This document shows, piece after piece, positions 7,472 to 14,624 of a DNA stretch of 64,000 bases (within the stretch, counting starts at the first letter, position 1; the number at the start of each line of letters is the position of its first letter). Below the pieces are notes generated by a model, which was not told where the DNA came from, did not search any database, and saw only the letters and a list, made by a program, of their open reading frames with translations. The stretch comes from Confluentibacter sediminis (GTDB taxonomy: Bacteria; Bacteroidota; Bacteroidia; Flavobacteriales; Flavobacteriaceae): positions 1 through 64,000 of the forward strand of contig NZ_QKPO01000005.1 in assembly GCF_003258355.1 (NCBI RefSeq), in the 5' to 3' direction. The position numbers and the translations under genes are program-made.

Positions 7472-7855
7472 CTAAATTAAATTAACCTGCTTTGGAGGAT
7501 GAAAAATGGAATGGACAAAAGTGGAATGTATGAGATCGTTTTTTGAGAAAAAAACCGCTTTGTGATAACCTATAAAAGGTTTGATCCCAAAATCCATATC
7601 GTACTTTACCTGTGTATAAAGTTGAACTTCTTTGTTTTTAGTACTGGTGTTTTTTTGTTCTTTCTTCTCGTTTTCGGATAGCTTTTCACCTAAATAACAA
7701 GACCCTTTACAAACAGGGATTTTATCAAATCTATTAATACATAGCTCCTGCGCAATATAATCCCTGTTTAAATAAAATGAAAACATAATCCAAAAATTGC
7801 TTGTACTTTGAAATACAAACAAAATAATGAGGAAATATGTTATTATTTTATTCAT
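7472..7855 (-). CDS. Small exported Cys-motif protein (CxGxC paralogue 1)
   Basis: A 127-residue protein with an N-terminal hydrophobic segment (4-28) that may be a signal anchor. It carries Cys39, Cys49 and Cys53 in the pattern ELCIN-x8-CKGSC. The C-terminus ends HSIFHPPKQ. The protein at 13633-14001 has the same spacing (C-x9-C-x3-C) and the same ending (NSIFRPP), so the two are paralogues bracketing the copper-related genes. The Cys spacing could suit metal binding or a disulfide; this is inferred from context. It starts 9 bp after the SCO gene and is almost certainly co-transcribed with it. Confidence 0.65.
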   Translation of the reverse strand: MNKIITYFLIILFVFQSTSNFWIMFSFYLNRDYIAQELCINRFDKIPVCKGSCYLGEKLSENEKKEQKNTSTKNKEVQLYTQVKYDMDFGIKPFIGYHKAVFFSKNDLIHSTFVHSIFHPPKQVNLI

Positions 7856-7864
7856 TAATCGGTT

Positions 7865-8458
7865 TTATTCTTTTAGCAATACCTTGATATCATCACTTAA
7901 TCTTGCAGTATCTACTGGATCTGTCCCGTCATATACACCCCGTATATGTCTGTTTTTATCAACTAATAAAAACCCACCACCATGTACTAAACCCCCAGGT
8001 TCCTTTGAATCCGGATATGCGGTAGTAAAATAGCTTTCCGTAGCTATGTTCATTATACTGTCCCTATTTCCAGTAACAAAGTGCCAATTTTTATCAATAC
8101 CGTGTAGTTCGGTAAAGTTCTTTAATTGTTCTACCGTATCCCTTTCAGGGTCTATGGTGTGGGATAAAAATGATACGCTAGGATTATCCTTATAGATATC
8201 ATACACCGACTTTAATTGGGTATGCATTTTTGGACATACCGTAGGACATGATAAGAAAATAAAGTCCGCAATATATATCTTATTATTGAACGTGCTGTTT
8301 GTTATGACCGTACTATCTTGATCTATAAAGGAAAACTCCTTAATCTTAGGATATATGGTTTTATTATCCTTAATTTCAGGATGACCCAAAATAGGTAGTT
8401 GCTTTTCTTGACAACCAAAAGCTATAATTAGAAATAAAAACCAGACCATTCTTTTCAT
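7865..8458 (-). CDS. SCO1/SenC-family copper chaperone lipoprotein
   Basis: A 197-residue thioredoxin-fold protein with a lipobox at FGC (Cys16). The copper-binding motif CPTVCP gives Cys71 and Cys75, and the third ligand is probably His159 in LVHGGGF. SCO proteins deliver copper to the CuA site of cytochrome oxidase or act as thiol reductases in that process; here the protein would be tethered to a membrane facing the periplasm. It lies in the putative copper cluster, 65 bp after the di-haem protein gene and 9 bp before a Cys-motif gene. A second SCO protein is encoded in the oxidase assembly cluster (35505-36251). Confidence 0.9.
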   Translation of the reverse strand: MKRMVWFLFLIIAFGCQEKQLPILGHPEIKDNKTIYPKIKEFSFIDQDSTVITNSTFNNKIYIADFIFLSCPTVCPKMHTQLKSVYDIYKDNPSVSFLSHTIDPERDTVEQLKNFTELHGIDKNWHFVTGNRDSIMNIATESYFTTAYPDSKEPGGLVHGGGFLLVDKNRHIRGVYDGTDPVDTARLSDDIKVLLKE

Positions 8459-8523
8459 AGTGCAATATACTTATTTTCAATATTTAACTAAAAATGTGAT
8501 TCTTAGTCGTCTTGCTTACTTTT

Positions 8524-9543
8524 TTATCGCTCTGTAAATTCATTGTCGCTCAATGTTTTCATAAATGAAATAAGAAGCTCTTTTTCCTCTTCGGTAAGCG
8601 GAATTCTATTTCCGTTATCTTTAAAAATAGGATCAAGGTTATCTGCACCTAAGACACCATCATCAAAATAATCCAGAACATCTTTCAACGTGGCAAATTG
8701 CCCGAAGCTTCCGTAAGGTGCTGTGTACTCTATATTTCTTAATGAAGGTACACGAAAACTCATATAATCAGCTTCAATTCCTGTAATCCTAGCTCTTCCA
8801 CCCTCATTACTGTCCAGATTTAAAGGAAACCCGATATTTCTAAAACTTTGATCGGTAAATAATTCGGTACTGTGGCAACTAGCACATTTTTGCTGAAAAA
8901 TTTGATAGCCCTGTGATTCGCTTTCCGTAAAAGTTCCACCTTCATTTCTTTTTACTTTATCGTACTTACTGTTTGACGAGATTAATGTATATTCATATTG
9001 GGCTATACTCTTATAAATCCTATCCGGAGTGATATCTTCATCTCCAAAGGATTTTCTGAACAAATCTTTATAGGAAGGGTCTTCATTTATTTTTCCAATA
9101 ACTTCCAAAATAGAAGAATCCATTTCCTCATGCGTTATGATGGGCACTATAGATTGACGCTCTAACTGAAGCTTGCTTCCATCCCAATTATAAAACATCA
9201 TAAATGCCAAATTTTGGATAGGTGGAGTATTACGGATTCCTATTCTTCCCTCAATACCTATGGCCTGTGGTTTATTATCAGTAAAGGCATTTGCCTGAAT
9301 GTGACAGCTCGCACATGAAATGGTATTGTCTAAACTGAACCGTTTTTCGTTAAATAGTTTTAGTCCTAATTGCACTCCATATTTTGTTGGCCTATTTGTA
9401 TAGAACGAATTATTATGTTCTGGAAAACCGGACGGAATATTTAAAGATAATTCGGGATTGTCATACAAAATATCTTCGTGGTCATCATTGCTACAAGATG
9501 CCAGCAAAAATAAAAGCGGTAAAAATTTCAGAAAAACTTTCAT
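8524..9543 (-). CDS. Di-haem cytochrome c peroxidase-like protein (MauG/MbnH type), lipoprotein
   Basis: A 339-residue protein with a lipobox (LLASC, Cys17) and two c-type haem motifs: CASCH at 77-81 and CASCH at 220-224. Length and motif spacing fit the bacterial CcpA/MauG/MbnH superfamily. The gene directly follows an MbnP-like gene. In methanotrophs the neighbour MbnH is a di-haem enzyme that oxidises a Trp of MbnP to kynurenine, which helps MbnP bind copper. I infer the same pairing here. An ordinary peroxidase role cannot be excluded from sequence. Confidence 0.85.
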   Translation of the reverse strand: MKVFLKFLPLLFLLASCSNDDHEDILYDNPELSLNIPSGFPEHNNSFYTNRPTKYGVQLGLKLFNEKRFSLDNTISCASCHIQANAFTDNKPQAIGIEGRIGIRNTPPIQNLAFMMFYNWDGSKLQLERQSIVPIITHEEMDSSILEVIGKINEDPSYKDLFRKSFGDEDITPDRIYKSIAQYEYTLISSNSKYDKVKRNEGGTFTESESQGYQIFQQKCASCHSTELFTDQSFRNIGFPLNLDSNEGGRARITGIEADYMSFRVPSLRNIEYTAPYGSFGQFATLKDVLDYFDDGVLGADNLDPIFKDNGNRIPLTEEEKELLISFMKTLSDNEFTER

Positions 9544-9570
9544 TCTGGTTATTTAAAATATTTTTTAGTA

Positions 9571-9596
9571 AGAGCCGCCTATTATAAGGCGGCTCT
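9571..9596. other. GC-rich hairpin between the mbnP-like and di-haem genes
   Basis: AGAGCCGCCT (9571-9580) pairs perfectly with AGGCGGCTCT (9587-9596) around a 6-nt loop, in the 64-bp gap between the two genes. No T-run follows directly on the - strand, so it may be a leaky terminator or an RNA-stabilising hairpin that gives more MbnP-like protein than enzyme. Confidence 0.6.
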
Positions 9597-9607
9597 GAAA
9601 TATAAAT

Positions 9608-10474
9608 TTAGTTTTCTACGCTACTAATAGAGAACATGCCAGTGGTATCGCTTGAGCCATTTCCTCCCAAATTATCTACAAATTTCACCATTTGAACAGC
9701 TGTGTGAATGTTTGGAGTTGCATTGTCGCCCATACCTGTTCCTGTTGATAATGTAATCGTATTGGAATTTCCGCTCAACAATTTGTCAAAATCTGCTTTA
9801 ATGGTAATTTTTGGTGATGCACTACCCACTACAGCGTTTGTAGAAAGATTTAAGACAATATCCCTATAGGCATCAACCCCTTGTATATAACTACCTTCTT
9901 CTCCTTCTACTGTACTCCCGGTGTGAATGGACATTTCTTTATTATCAGTATCATAAAAGCCTTCTATTTTAGTAAAGCGATATCCCGTTCCCCATTCCCA
10001 CATCATCTCGGTATCGTTGGCTCCTGCCATAGCGTAGAAATCAGGAAAACTTGCCTCATTCAAAGTATTCAAATCATTTCTAACCCCTAATCCGAATTTG
10101 ATTTGTTTATATTCATCCGAAGGGATATTACTCATGACATAGTTCAATGAGGCTGGTTTTGATTGATCTACTACTGTTGCCCCTTTATCCAGATCATTCA
10201 CATTATAAGGAATTTCTGTGCCATCTGCTTTTATAAGACGTATATTGCTTATTACATATTTCAGCTCTGAAAAACGATGGACTTGTCCTGCTTCTGAAGT
10301 ATTTACCGAAGCTGTGGTAGAAGAAGCATTGCCCAGTACAATAGCCTTATCCCCAAAGGTGTTGTTGAACGCTAAGGTTACATTGTTTGCAACAGGAATA
10401 TCATCATCATTGCTACATGAAACAAATGCCATTGAAATAACAGATAAGAAAAGATACTTTTTTAAATTTTTCAT
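9608..10474 (-). CDS. MbnP-like copper-binding lipoprotein
   Basis: A 288-residue protein with a lipobox at FVSC (Cys20). It matches the MbnP family: a beta-sandwich start with VTLAFNNTFGDKAIVLG, then FSELKYVISNIRLI, and the conserved Trp-containing segment MMWEWGTGYRFTKIEGF (Trp159 and Trp161). In methanotroph MbnP one Trp is converted to kynurenine by MbnH and copper is bound. Here the di-haem partner is encoded next, and an OprC-like TonB receptor just upstream. The substrate is inferred to be copper. A periplasmic location, tethered to a membrane, is expected. Confidence 0.85.
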   Translation of the reverse strand: MKNLKKYLFLSVISMAFVSCSNDDDIPVANNVTLAFNNTFGDKAIVLGNASSTTASVNTSEAGQVHRFSELKYVISNIRLIKADGTEIPYNVNDLDKGATVVDQSKPASLNYVMSNIPSDEYKQIKFGLGVRNDLNTLNEASFPDFYAMAGANDTEMMWEWGTGYRFTKIEGFYDTDNKEMSIHTGSTVEGEEGSYIQGVDAYRDIVLNLSTNAVVGSASPKITIKADFDKLLSGNSNTITLSTGTGMGDNATPNIHTAVQMVKFVDNLGGNGSSDTTGMFSISSVEN

Positions 10475-10514
10475 TTTTTTTGAATTTAATTGTTATATAT
10501 AATTTGATTTATGA

Positions 10515-12500
10515 TTAAAAATTGAATTTTATGGAGGTGAAAATATTACGTCCCATCCTAGGAATATTTCCCCAATCAGCATACGTGCTGTAGTATTCGT
10601 TTAATAGGTTCTCAGCCCCTACCTGAAATGTCGTACTGAAATTTTCAAGATAAAACGTATAATCGGCAGACAGATTCCATACCGTATAAGATGGCGTTTT
10701 ATCTTCTCCGTATTCAGGACTATAATCGATTTGTTCAAAATCTCCATTTACCGAAGTTTGAAAACCAAAATCCTTGTAATGATATTGCAACAAAGTCTGA
10801 TAGCTCAAAGGACGAATGAAAGGAAGATTCCCTTCTTTATTATCTTTCCCACGGGCGTAAGTCAACGTTCCATTCCAATGCAGATGTTCTAAAATATCAT
10901 ATTTAGCATTTAGGGAAAAATTGAAAAGCGTTGCATAATCCAATGAGGTATACCCCTTAACTCCGACAGATTGATAATTCATTGGACTTCCCATACTTAA
11001 AATCCTTCCGATGATATAATTCTGAATATGGAAATAATTGGCTTTTACCTGAAAGCTGATTTTTTCATTTTTAAAACCCGCACTTGCATTGATTTCATAC
11101 GAAATCTCATTCTTTAAATCAGGATTTCCGATATAATCGTAGCGATCAAAACTGTTATAGATATAATACCCATAACCTTCCGAAACAGAAGGAGCACGAT
11201 GTCCGTAACCACTTCCTACAGAAAAATTGAATTTGTTTACATCAATTGTGTAACCGGCATACAGACTTGGTAAAAACCTGGTTTTTTCCTGTGGCACTCC
11301 CGGATGGAAAATCCAGTTAAAATCCACATATTTAGAATGGTTATAATTTAATCCTAATGAACCTCCAAAATTTAACTGGGTCTTTTCTGTAACCTCAAAT
11401 GAGTTATTTATGGAAACTCCTGCATAACGCGTAGTTACCCAAGGCCAGCTATAGGCAAACATGGTTCGTTCACTTCTGTCCTGCGGATACATTCGCATTT
11501 CGGCAATCGACAGGTTATTATAGGCATTCAATTGAATTTCAGAAGAGTAATTATCTTTTTTCAAGTTGATTTTAGATACCAACCCATACGTTGTACTCCA
11601 CCCCGGCATATCCATATGCACTAGGTTTTCGGGTCGGGTGGTATCATCCATATAATGTTCTATGGTGTTGAAATATATTTTGGAATCCCAAACCCGAACC
11701 AATCCCTCTTCAAATAATTGTTTATAAGCAACTGAAGTAATCAGAGCTCTTGAAAGCCATAAATCCATAGGAAGCGCGGGATAGCCGACATCATTGGCCT
11801 GATCAAAAATTGCGTCAACACGTAAAGAAGATAAATCACTGGTTTTATAAGTCAATCCTAGCGAACTGTTAAATTTTCTAAATTGAGAATGATTGACCTT
11901 ATCATTATTCCCATCAGAATAATTTTCAGCTTTACGATAAGAAAAGCTTCCTTCGGTTACAAATTTCTCACTTGAATATGATATGTTACCTAGATTGAAA
12001 AATTGTTTATTGTTAAATTCAAACCCAGATTGATACGCTCCTTTCCAGTCTTTATAATTGGTAAACGAAGTATTTTTTCTTTTCAAATTAATACTTCCTG
12101 CCACTGTTGAACCTTGCATTCCTCCTTCTTGTCCAGATTTGATTTCAATGGATGCAAGATTATTACTCTCAACATATGAGGTAATCGGATCCATTTTATC
12201 GGTACATGCTCCGAAAACGTGCATTCCGTCAATGGTAATGATCGAACGCTCGGTACTCATGTTGTTTAGCAAAGGTTCCCAAGCATAAGCCCCTCTTTTA
12301 ATAAAACTTATATTGTCAGAAGATGCCAGAAACTCATCGACTGAAACAGCCATTTTCATTTCGGTCTCTATCTTTTTTTTAGTCTTAGCAATAAGTACAA
12401 CTTCATCCAAAGCAACCTCTGTACTGTCGTTTTGTATTGGAGTATTTTGAGTCCAGCCCACAACTCCCGTAAAAAGTAATAATAGTGTTAAACGGTTCAT
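10515..12500 (-). CDS. TonB-dependent receptor, OprC/NosA-like (putative copper importer)
   Basis: A 661-residue outer-membrane receptor with a signal peptide (1-18), a plug domain (about 30-143) and a 22-strand barrel ending GRNIFTSIKFNF. The plug carries FGACTDKMDP, giving Cys99 and Met103 (CxxxM); the barrel carries EHYMDD, giving His282 and Met284 (HxM). Together these match the CxxxM-HxM copper site known from OprC of Pseudomonas. I chose the ATG at 12500, 4 bp after the upstream stop and preceded by AGAAGG; an in-frame extension overlaps the previous gene. There is no CarboxypepD_reg extension and no adjacent SusD gene, so a polysaccharide role is unlikely. Confidence 0.88.
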   Translation of the reverse strand: MNRLTLLLLFTGVVGWTQNTPIQNDSTEVALDEVVLIAKTKKKIETEMKMAVSVDEFLASSDNISFIKRGAYAWEPLLNNMSTERSIITIDGMHVFGACTDKMDPITSYVESNNLASIEIKSGQEGGMQGSTVAGSINLKRKNTSFTNYKDWKGAYQSGFEFNNKQFFNLGNISYSSEKFVTEGSFSYRKAENYSDGNNDKVNHSQFRKFNSSLGLTYKTSDLSSLRVDAIFDQANDVGYPALPMDLWLSRALITSVAYKQLFEEGLVRVWDSKIYFNTIEHYMDDTTRPENLVHMDMPGWSTTYGLVSKINLKKDNYSSEIQLNAYNNLSIAEMRMYPQDRSERTMFAYSWPWVTTRYAGVSINNSFEVTEKTQLNFGGSLGLNYNHSKYVDFNWIFHPGVPQEKTRFLPSLYAGYTIDVNKFNFSVGSGYGHRAPSVSEGYGYYIYNSFDRYDYIGNPDLKNEISYEINASAGFKNEKISFQVKANYFHIQNYIIGRILSMGSPMNYQSVGVKGYTSLDYATLFNFSLNAKYDILEHLHWNGTLTYARGKDNKEGNLPFIRPLSYQTLLQYHYKDFGFQTSVNGDFEQIDYSPEYGEDKTPSYTVWNLSADYTFYLENFSTTFQVGAENLLNEYYSTYADWGNIPRMGRNIFTSIKFNF

Positions 12501-12504
12501 CCTT

Positions 12505-13431
12505 CTAAAATAATATATCAATATAAAGTTCGCTTTTTGCGCCTTCTAGTCCAGGTGTAAAATCCGTTGGTACTTCAGTTCCTTTTATAATTTGCCCGTT
12601 CTTATCTAGTAGGATAAAGTTCAATGTCCATTTACCGGTCATCGTGTAATTAACCACTCCATAATACAATCCGTCTAATTGCTGGGTCAAATCGACATTA
12701 TTGGGCGAAGAATGGTTTCCCATAGACGGTTCCGGCATTCTAGGATCTAGCAATAATGTATAGTTATTCACCTCAGAATATAAAAACTGCGAAGGGTCGG
12801 GAAAAGTTCCCGAAGGGGTGGTCGGCTGATGGTATTTATAAATTCCGGCAACCAACTCATTTTCTGCAACACTTGGTTTTTGGGGAGCTATTAATGCAAT
12901 AAAATATGTTTCCCCGTCATTTCCTGTAAATGCCGTCATATTCAGGTTTTTATTGGTCTGCGTTTCAACCGTAACACTTTGGTTAATAAATATTTGCTCG
13001 CCCTCACTCATAAATCCGATATACACATCCCAACTATTCACCGAACTACTTTCGTCTGTAAATACCACATATCCAGAATAATAATTTTCTTCGGCATTGT
13101 AAATCAAATTATATCTGTGTGGGCAAGATGTTGTCTGATCTTGAAGGCCGGTCATAATCGGCAAAAAAGTAATTTCAGAATTGCTTACCAATTGGTTGTT
13201 TTGAGTATTAACAATTTTTAAGCGGATTTCATTATACCCTTTGAAAAACGTTCCGTTCAGGGCTTCGACACTTATGCGATAACCGTTGGTATTAAAAGAA
13301 ACAGCTTCTTCAAACTCAAAATATTCGGTGACATCCTGATTGAGCTCGGCTTCAAAATCCGTCTTATCAACGGTACAGGATATGGTAAATGCAAACAATG
13401 TTGCAATTGCAAAAAAATTAAGAAATTTCAT
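12505..13431 (-). CDS. Lipoprotein with two YtkA/FixH-like domains, possible copper ligands
   Basis: A 308-residue lipoprotein (lipobox TISC, Cys19) made of two tandem beta-sandwich units of the YtkA/FixH type. The first unit (about 40-160) has PIM at 91-93 and SCPH at 102-105, followed by a YSGYVVFT strand. The second (about 190-305) has MPEPSMGNHSSPNN (232-245), then YYGVVNYTMTGKW. Met, His and Cys lie at equivalent loop positions, as expected of a periplasmic copper-binding protein; copper is inferred. The stop is 4 bp from the TonB receptor start, so the two are co-transcribed and probably act in the same uptake step. Confidence 0.75.
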   Translation of the reverse strand: MKFLNFFAIATLFAFTISCTVDKTDFEAELNQDVTEYFEFEEAVSFNTNGYRISVEALNGTFFKGYNEIRLKIVNTQNNQLVSNSEITFLPIMTGLQDQTTSCPHRYNLIYNAEENYYSGYVVFTDESSSVNSWDVYIGFMSEGEQIFINQSVTVETQTNKNLNMTAFTGNDGETYFIALIAPQKPSVAENELVAGIYKYHQPTTPSGTFPDPSQFLYSEVNNYTLLLDPRMPEPSMGNHSSPNNVDLTQQLDGLYYGVVNYTMTGKWTLNFILLDKNGQIIKGTEVPTDFTPGLEGAKSELYIDILF

Positions 13432-13632
13432 TTCTAATAAATTTGAATGTTAAATTGAAACTATAGGAAGTTCAGCAGAAACTATATATAACATTGCTAA
13501 GTATCTTTGAAAATCAAAAACACTTAGTTACATTATAATATTCCTGATGAAGGGCGTGGTATAGTGATTGGAAAAAGACCAAACCTAGATGTTGGCATAT
13601 GTTTCAACCAAGCTAAAAACACCTCTTGAAAA

Positions 13633-14001
13633 CTATACCATTGGAGGACGAAATATGGAATTTACACCTAAATACGAATAAGATAAATCACCATTTATTG
13701 AAAATGTTTTTAATTTAATTGTATGCAATAAAGTCCGAAAACAAAAATCCTTTTTTATTGGTTGAAAGAAGACAATACTCGTTTCTACTGAAATATGTTT
13801 TTTATCTTTACTATTTTCAGATTCTGAGGCTTTTGCTAATTGCTTTTTCAAAAAACATTTACCGTTACACTTAAGTATTGGCTTATCTTTATTTATGCAT
13901 AGTTCATTTTTTATATAATCATACAATGCCACATATTCCACAAATGGAATTATAGGTTTAAAAAGCATGAATAAAGATAATATGATTGTTGCTGTTTTCA
14001 C
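13633..14001 (-). CDS. Small exported Cys-motif protein (CxGxC paralogue 2)
   Basis: A 122-residue protein with an N-terminal hydrophobic segment, then Cys35, Cys45 and Cys49 (ELCIN-x8-CNGKC) and an ending NSIFRPPMV. It is a paralogue of the protein at 7472-7855. The frame opens with GTG at 14001; the next Met is residue 12, inside the hydrophobic segment. The start is only 5 bp from a promoter-like TTTTGC (14005-14010 on the - strand), so the mRNA may be nearly leaderless. About 200 bp separate it from the next gene of the cluster, so it may be a separate transcript. Confidence 0.6.
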   Translation of the reverse strand: MKTATIILSLFMLFKPIIPFVEYVALYDYIKNELCINKDKPILKCNGKCFLKKQLAKASESENSKDKKHISVETSIVFFQPIKKDFCFRTLLHTIKLKTFSINGDLSYSYLGVNSIFRPPMV

Positions 14002-14410
14002 GGCGCAAAAGTCTTACTTTTTTTTCATATAACAATATTCATAATTGTTTATGTAAGTTATTGGATTGAATATCTATATAATGACAGGTTCTATTTTAGT
14101 TTAAAAAAAATTAAGTTGAATCCAAACTCACATAAAATATAGTAAGAAAAACAACATCTTATAATAAAGGACCACAAAGCAGAATAATGATGTATTGAAA
14201 AATCCTATCAATAGTTAAAAAAATATACTGATACAGATATTTATCAAATGAAAACAAACAAAAAAACACATAAGGCATATTACATACTATGGAACAACCC
14301 AACAAATTAATTTGATTTGGAACGATTTATAATCAAAAACTTTTAAAACTTATTAGAACTCTAAAAAATTGAAAATGTTGTACCTGACTTTTTTAAGGTG
14401 GGATTTAAAA
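14002..14410. other. AT-rich intergenic region, no gene seen
   Basis: About 400 bp of A- and T-rich sequence with no open frame of note. A perfect 12-bp palindrome, CAAATTAATTTG, is at 14303-14314. Nothing else is supported. Confidence 0.6.
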
Positions 14411-14442
14411 CAAAAAAAGCCGAAGATTTCTCTTCGGCTTTT
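14411..14442 (-). terminator. Terminator of tRNA-Leu
   Basis: A perfect 12-bp stem, AAAAGCCGAAGA (14415-14426) with TCTTCGGCTTTT (14431-14442), has a 4-nt loop; on the - strand it ends in a T-run. It starts 2 bp after the tRNA. Confidence 0.9.
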
Positions 14443-14443
14443 G

Positions 14444-14525
14444 TACGGGCGGGGAGACTCGAACTCCCACACCTCGCGGCACTAGATCCTAAGTCTAGCG
14501 TGTCTACCAATTCCACCACGCCCGC
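14444..14525 (-). tRNA. tRNA-Leu (anticodon UAG)
   Basis: An 82-nt tRNA read on the - strand. The acceptor GCGGGCG pairs with CGCCCGT (a G-U pair at position 1). The anticodon stem CTAGA/TCTAG encloses the loop CTTAGGA, giving anticodon TAG. The T-arm is GGGAG-TTCGAGT-CTCCC, and a long variable arm marks it as a class II tRNA. The 3' CCA is not encoded. Its own promoter lies just upstream and its own terminator just downstream. Confidence 0.95.
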
Positions 14526-14535
14526 AAAAGGACTG

Positions 14536-14564
14536 CAAATATAATCAAGATTTTTAAATGGCAA
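14536..14564 (-). promoter_or_regulatory. Bacteroidetes-type promoter of tRNA-Leu
   Basis: On the - strand, a -33 TTG (14562-14564) and a -7 TATATTTG (14536-14543) are 18 bp apart, fitting TTG-N-TAnnTTTG. The tRNA begins about 10 bp downstream. A TACTTTTG on the + strand (14597-14604) may serve the divergent dipeptidase gene. Confidence 0.7.
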
Positions 14565-14624
14565 ACTTCTTAAGATTAAAAAACATTCTTTTTTTATACT
14601 TTTGAAGAAACATATTATAACTTC

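Noticed and set aside
12058-12288. A 76-codon + strand frame with a hydrophobic start
   Set aside because: It lies wholly opposite the TonB receptor plug domain.
13502-13509. TATCTTTG on the + strand, a perfect -7 element
   Set aside because: No + strand gene follows for over 1 kb, and no TTG is at the right distance upstream.
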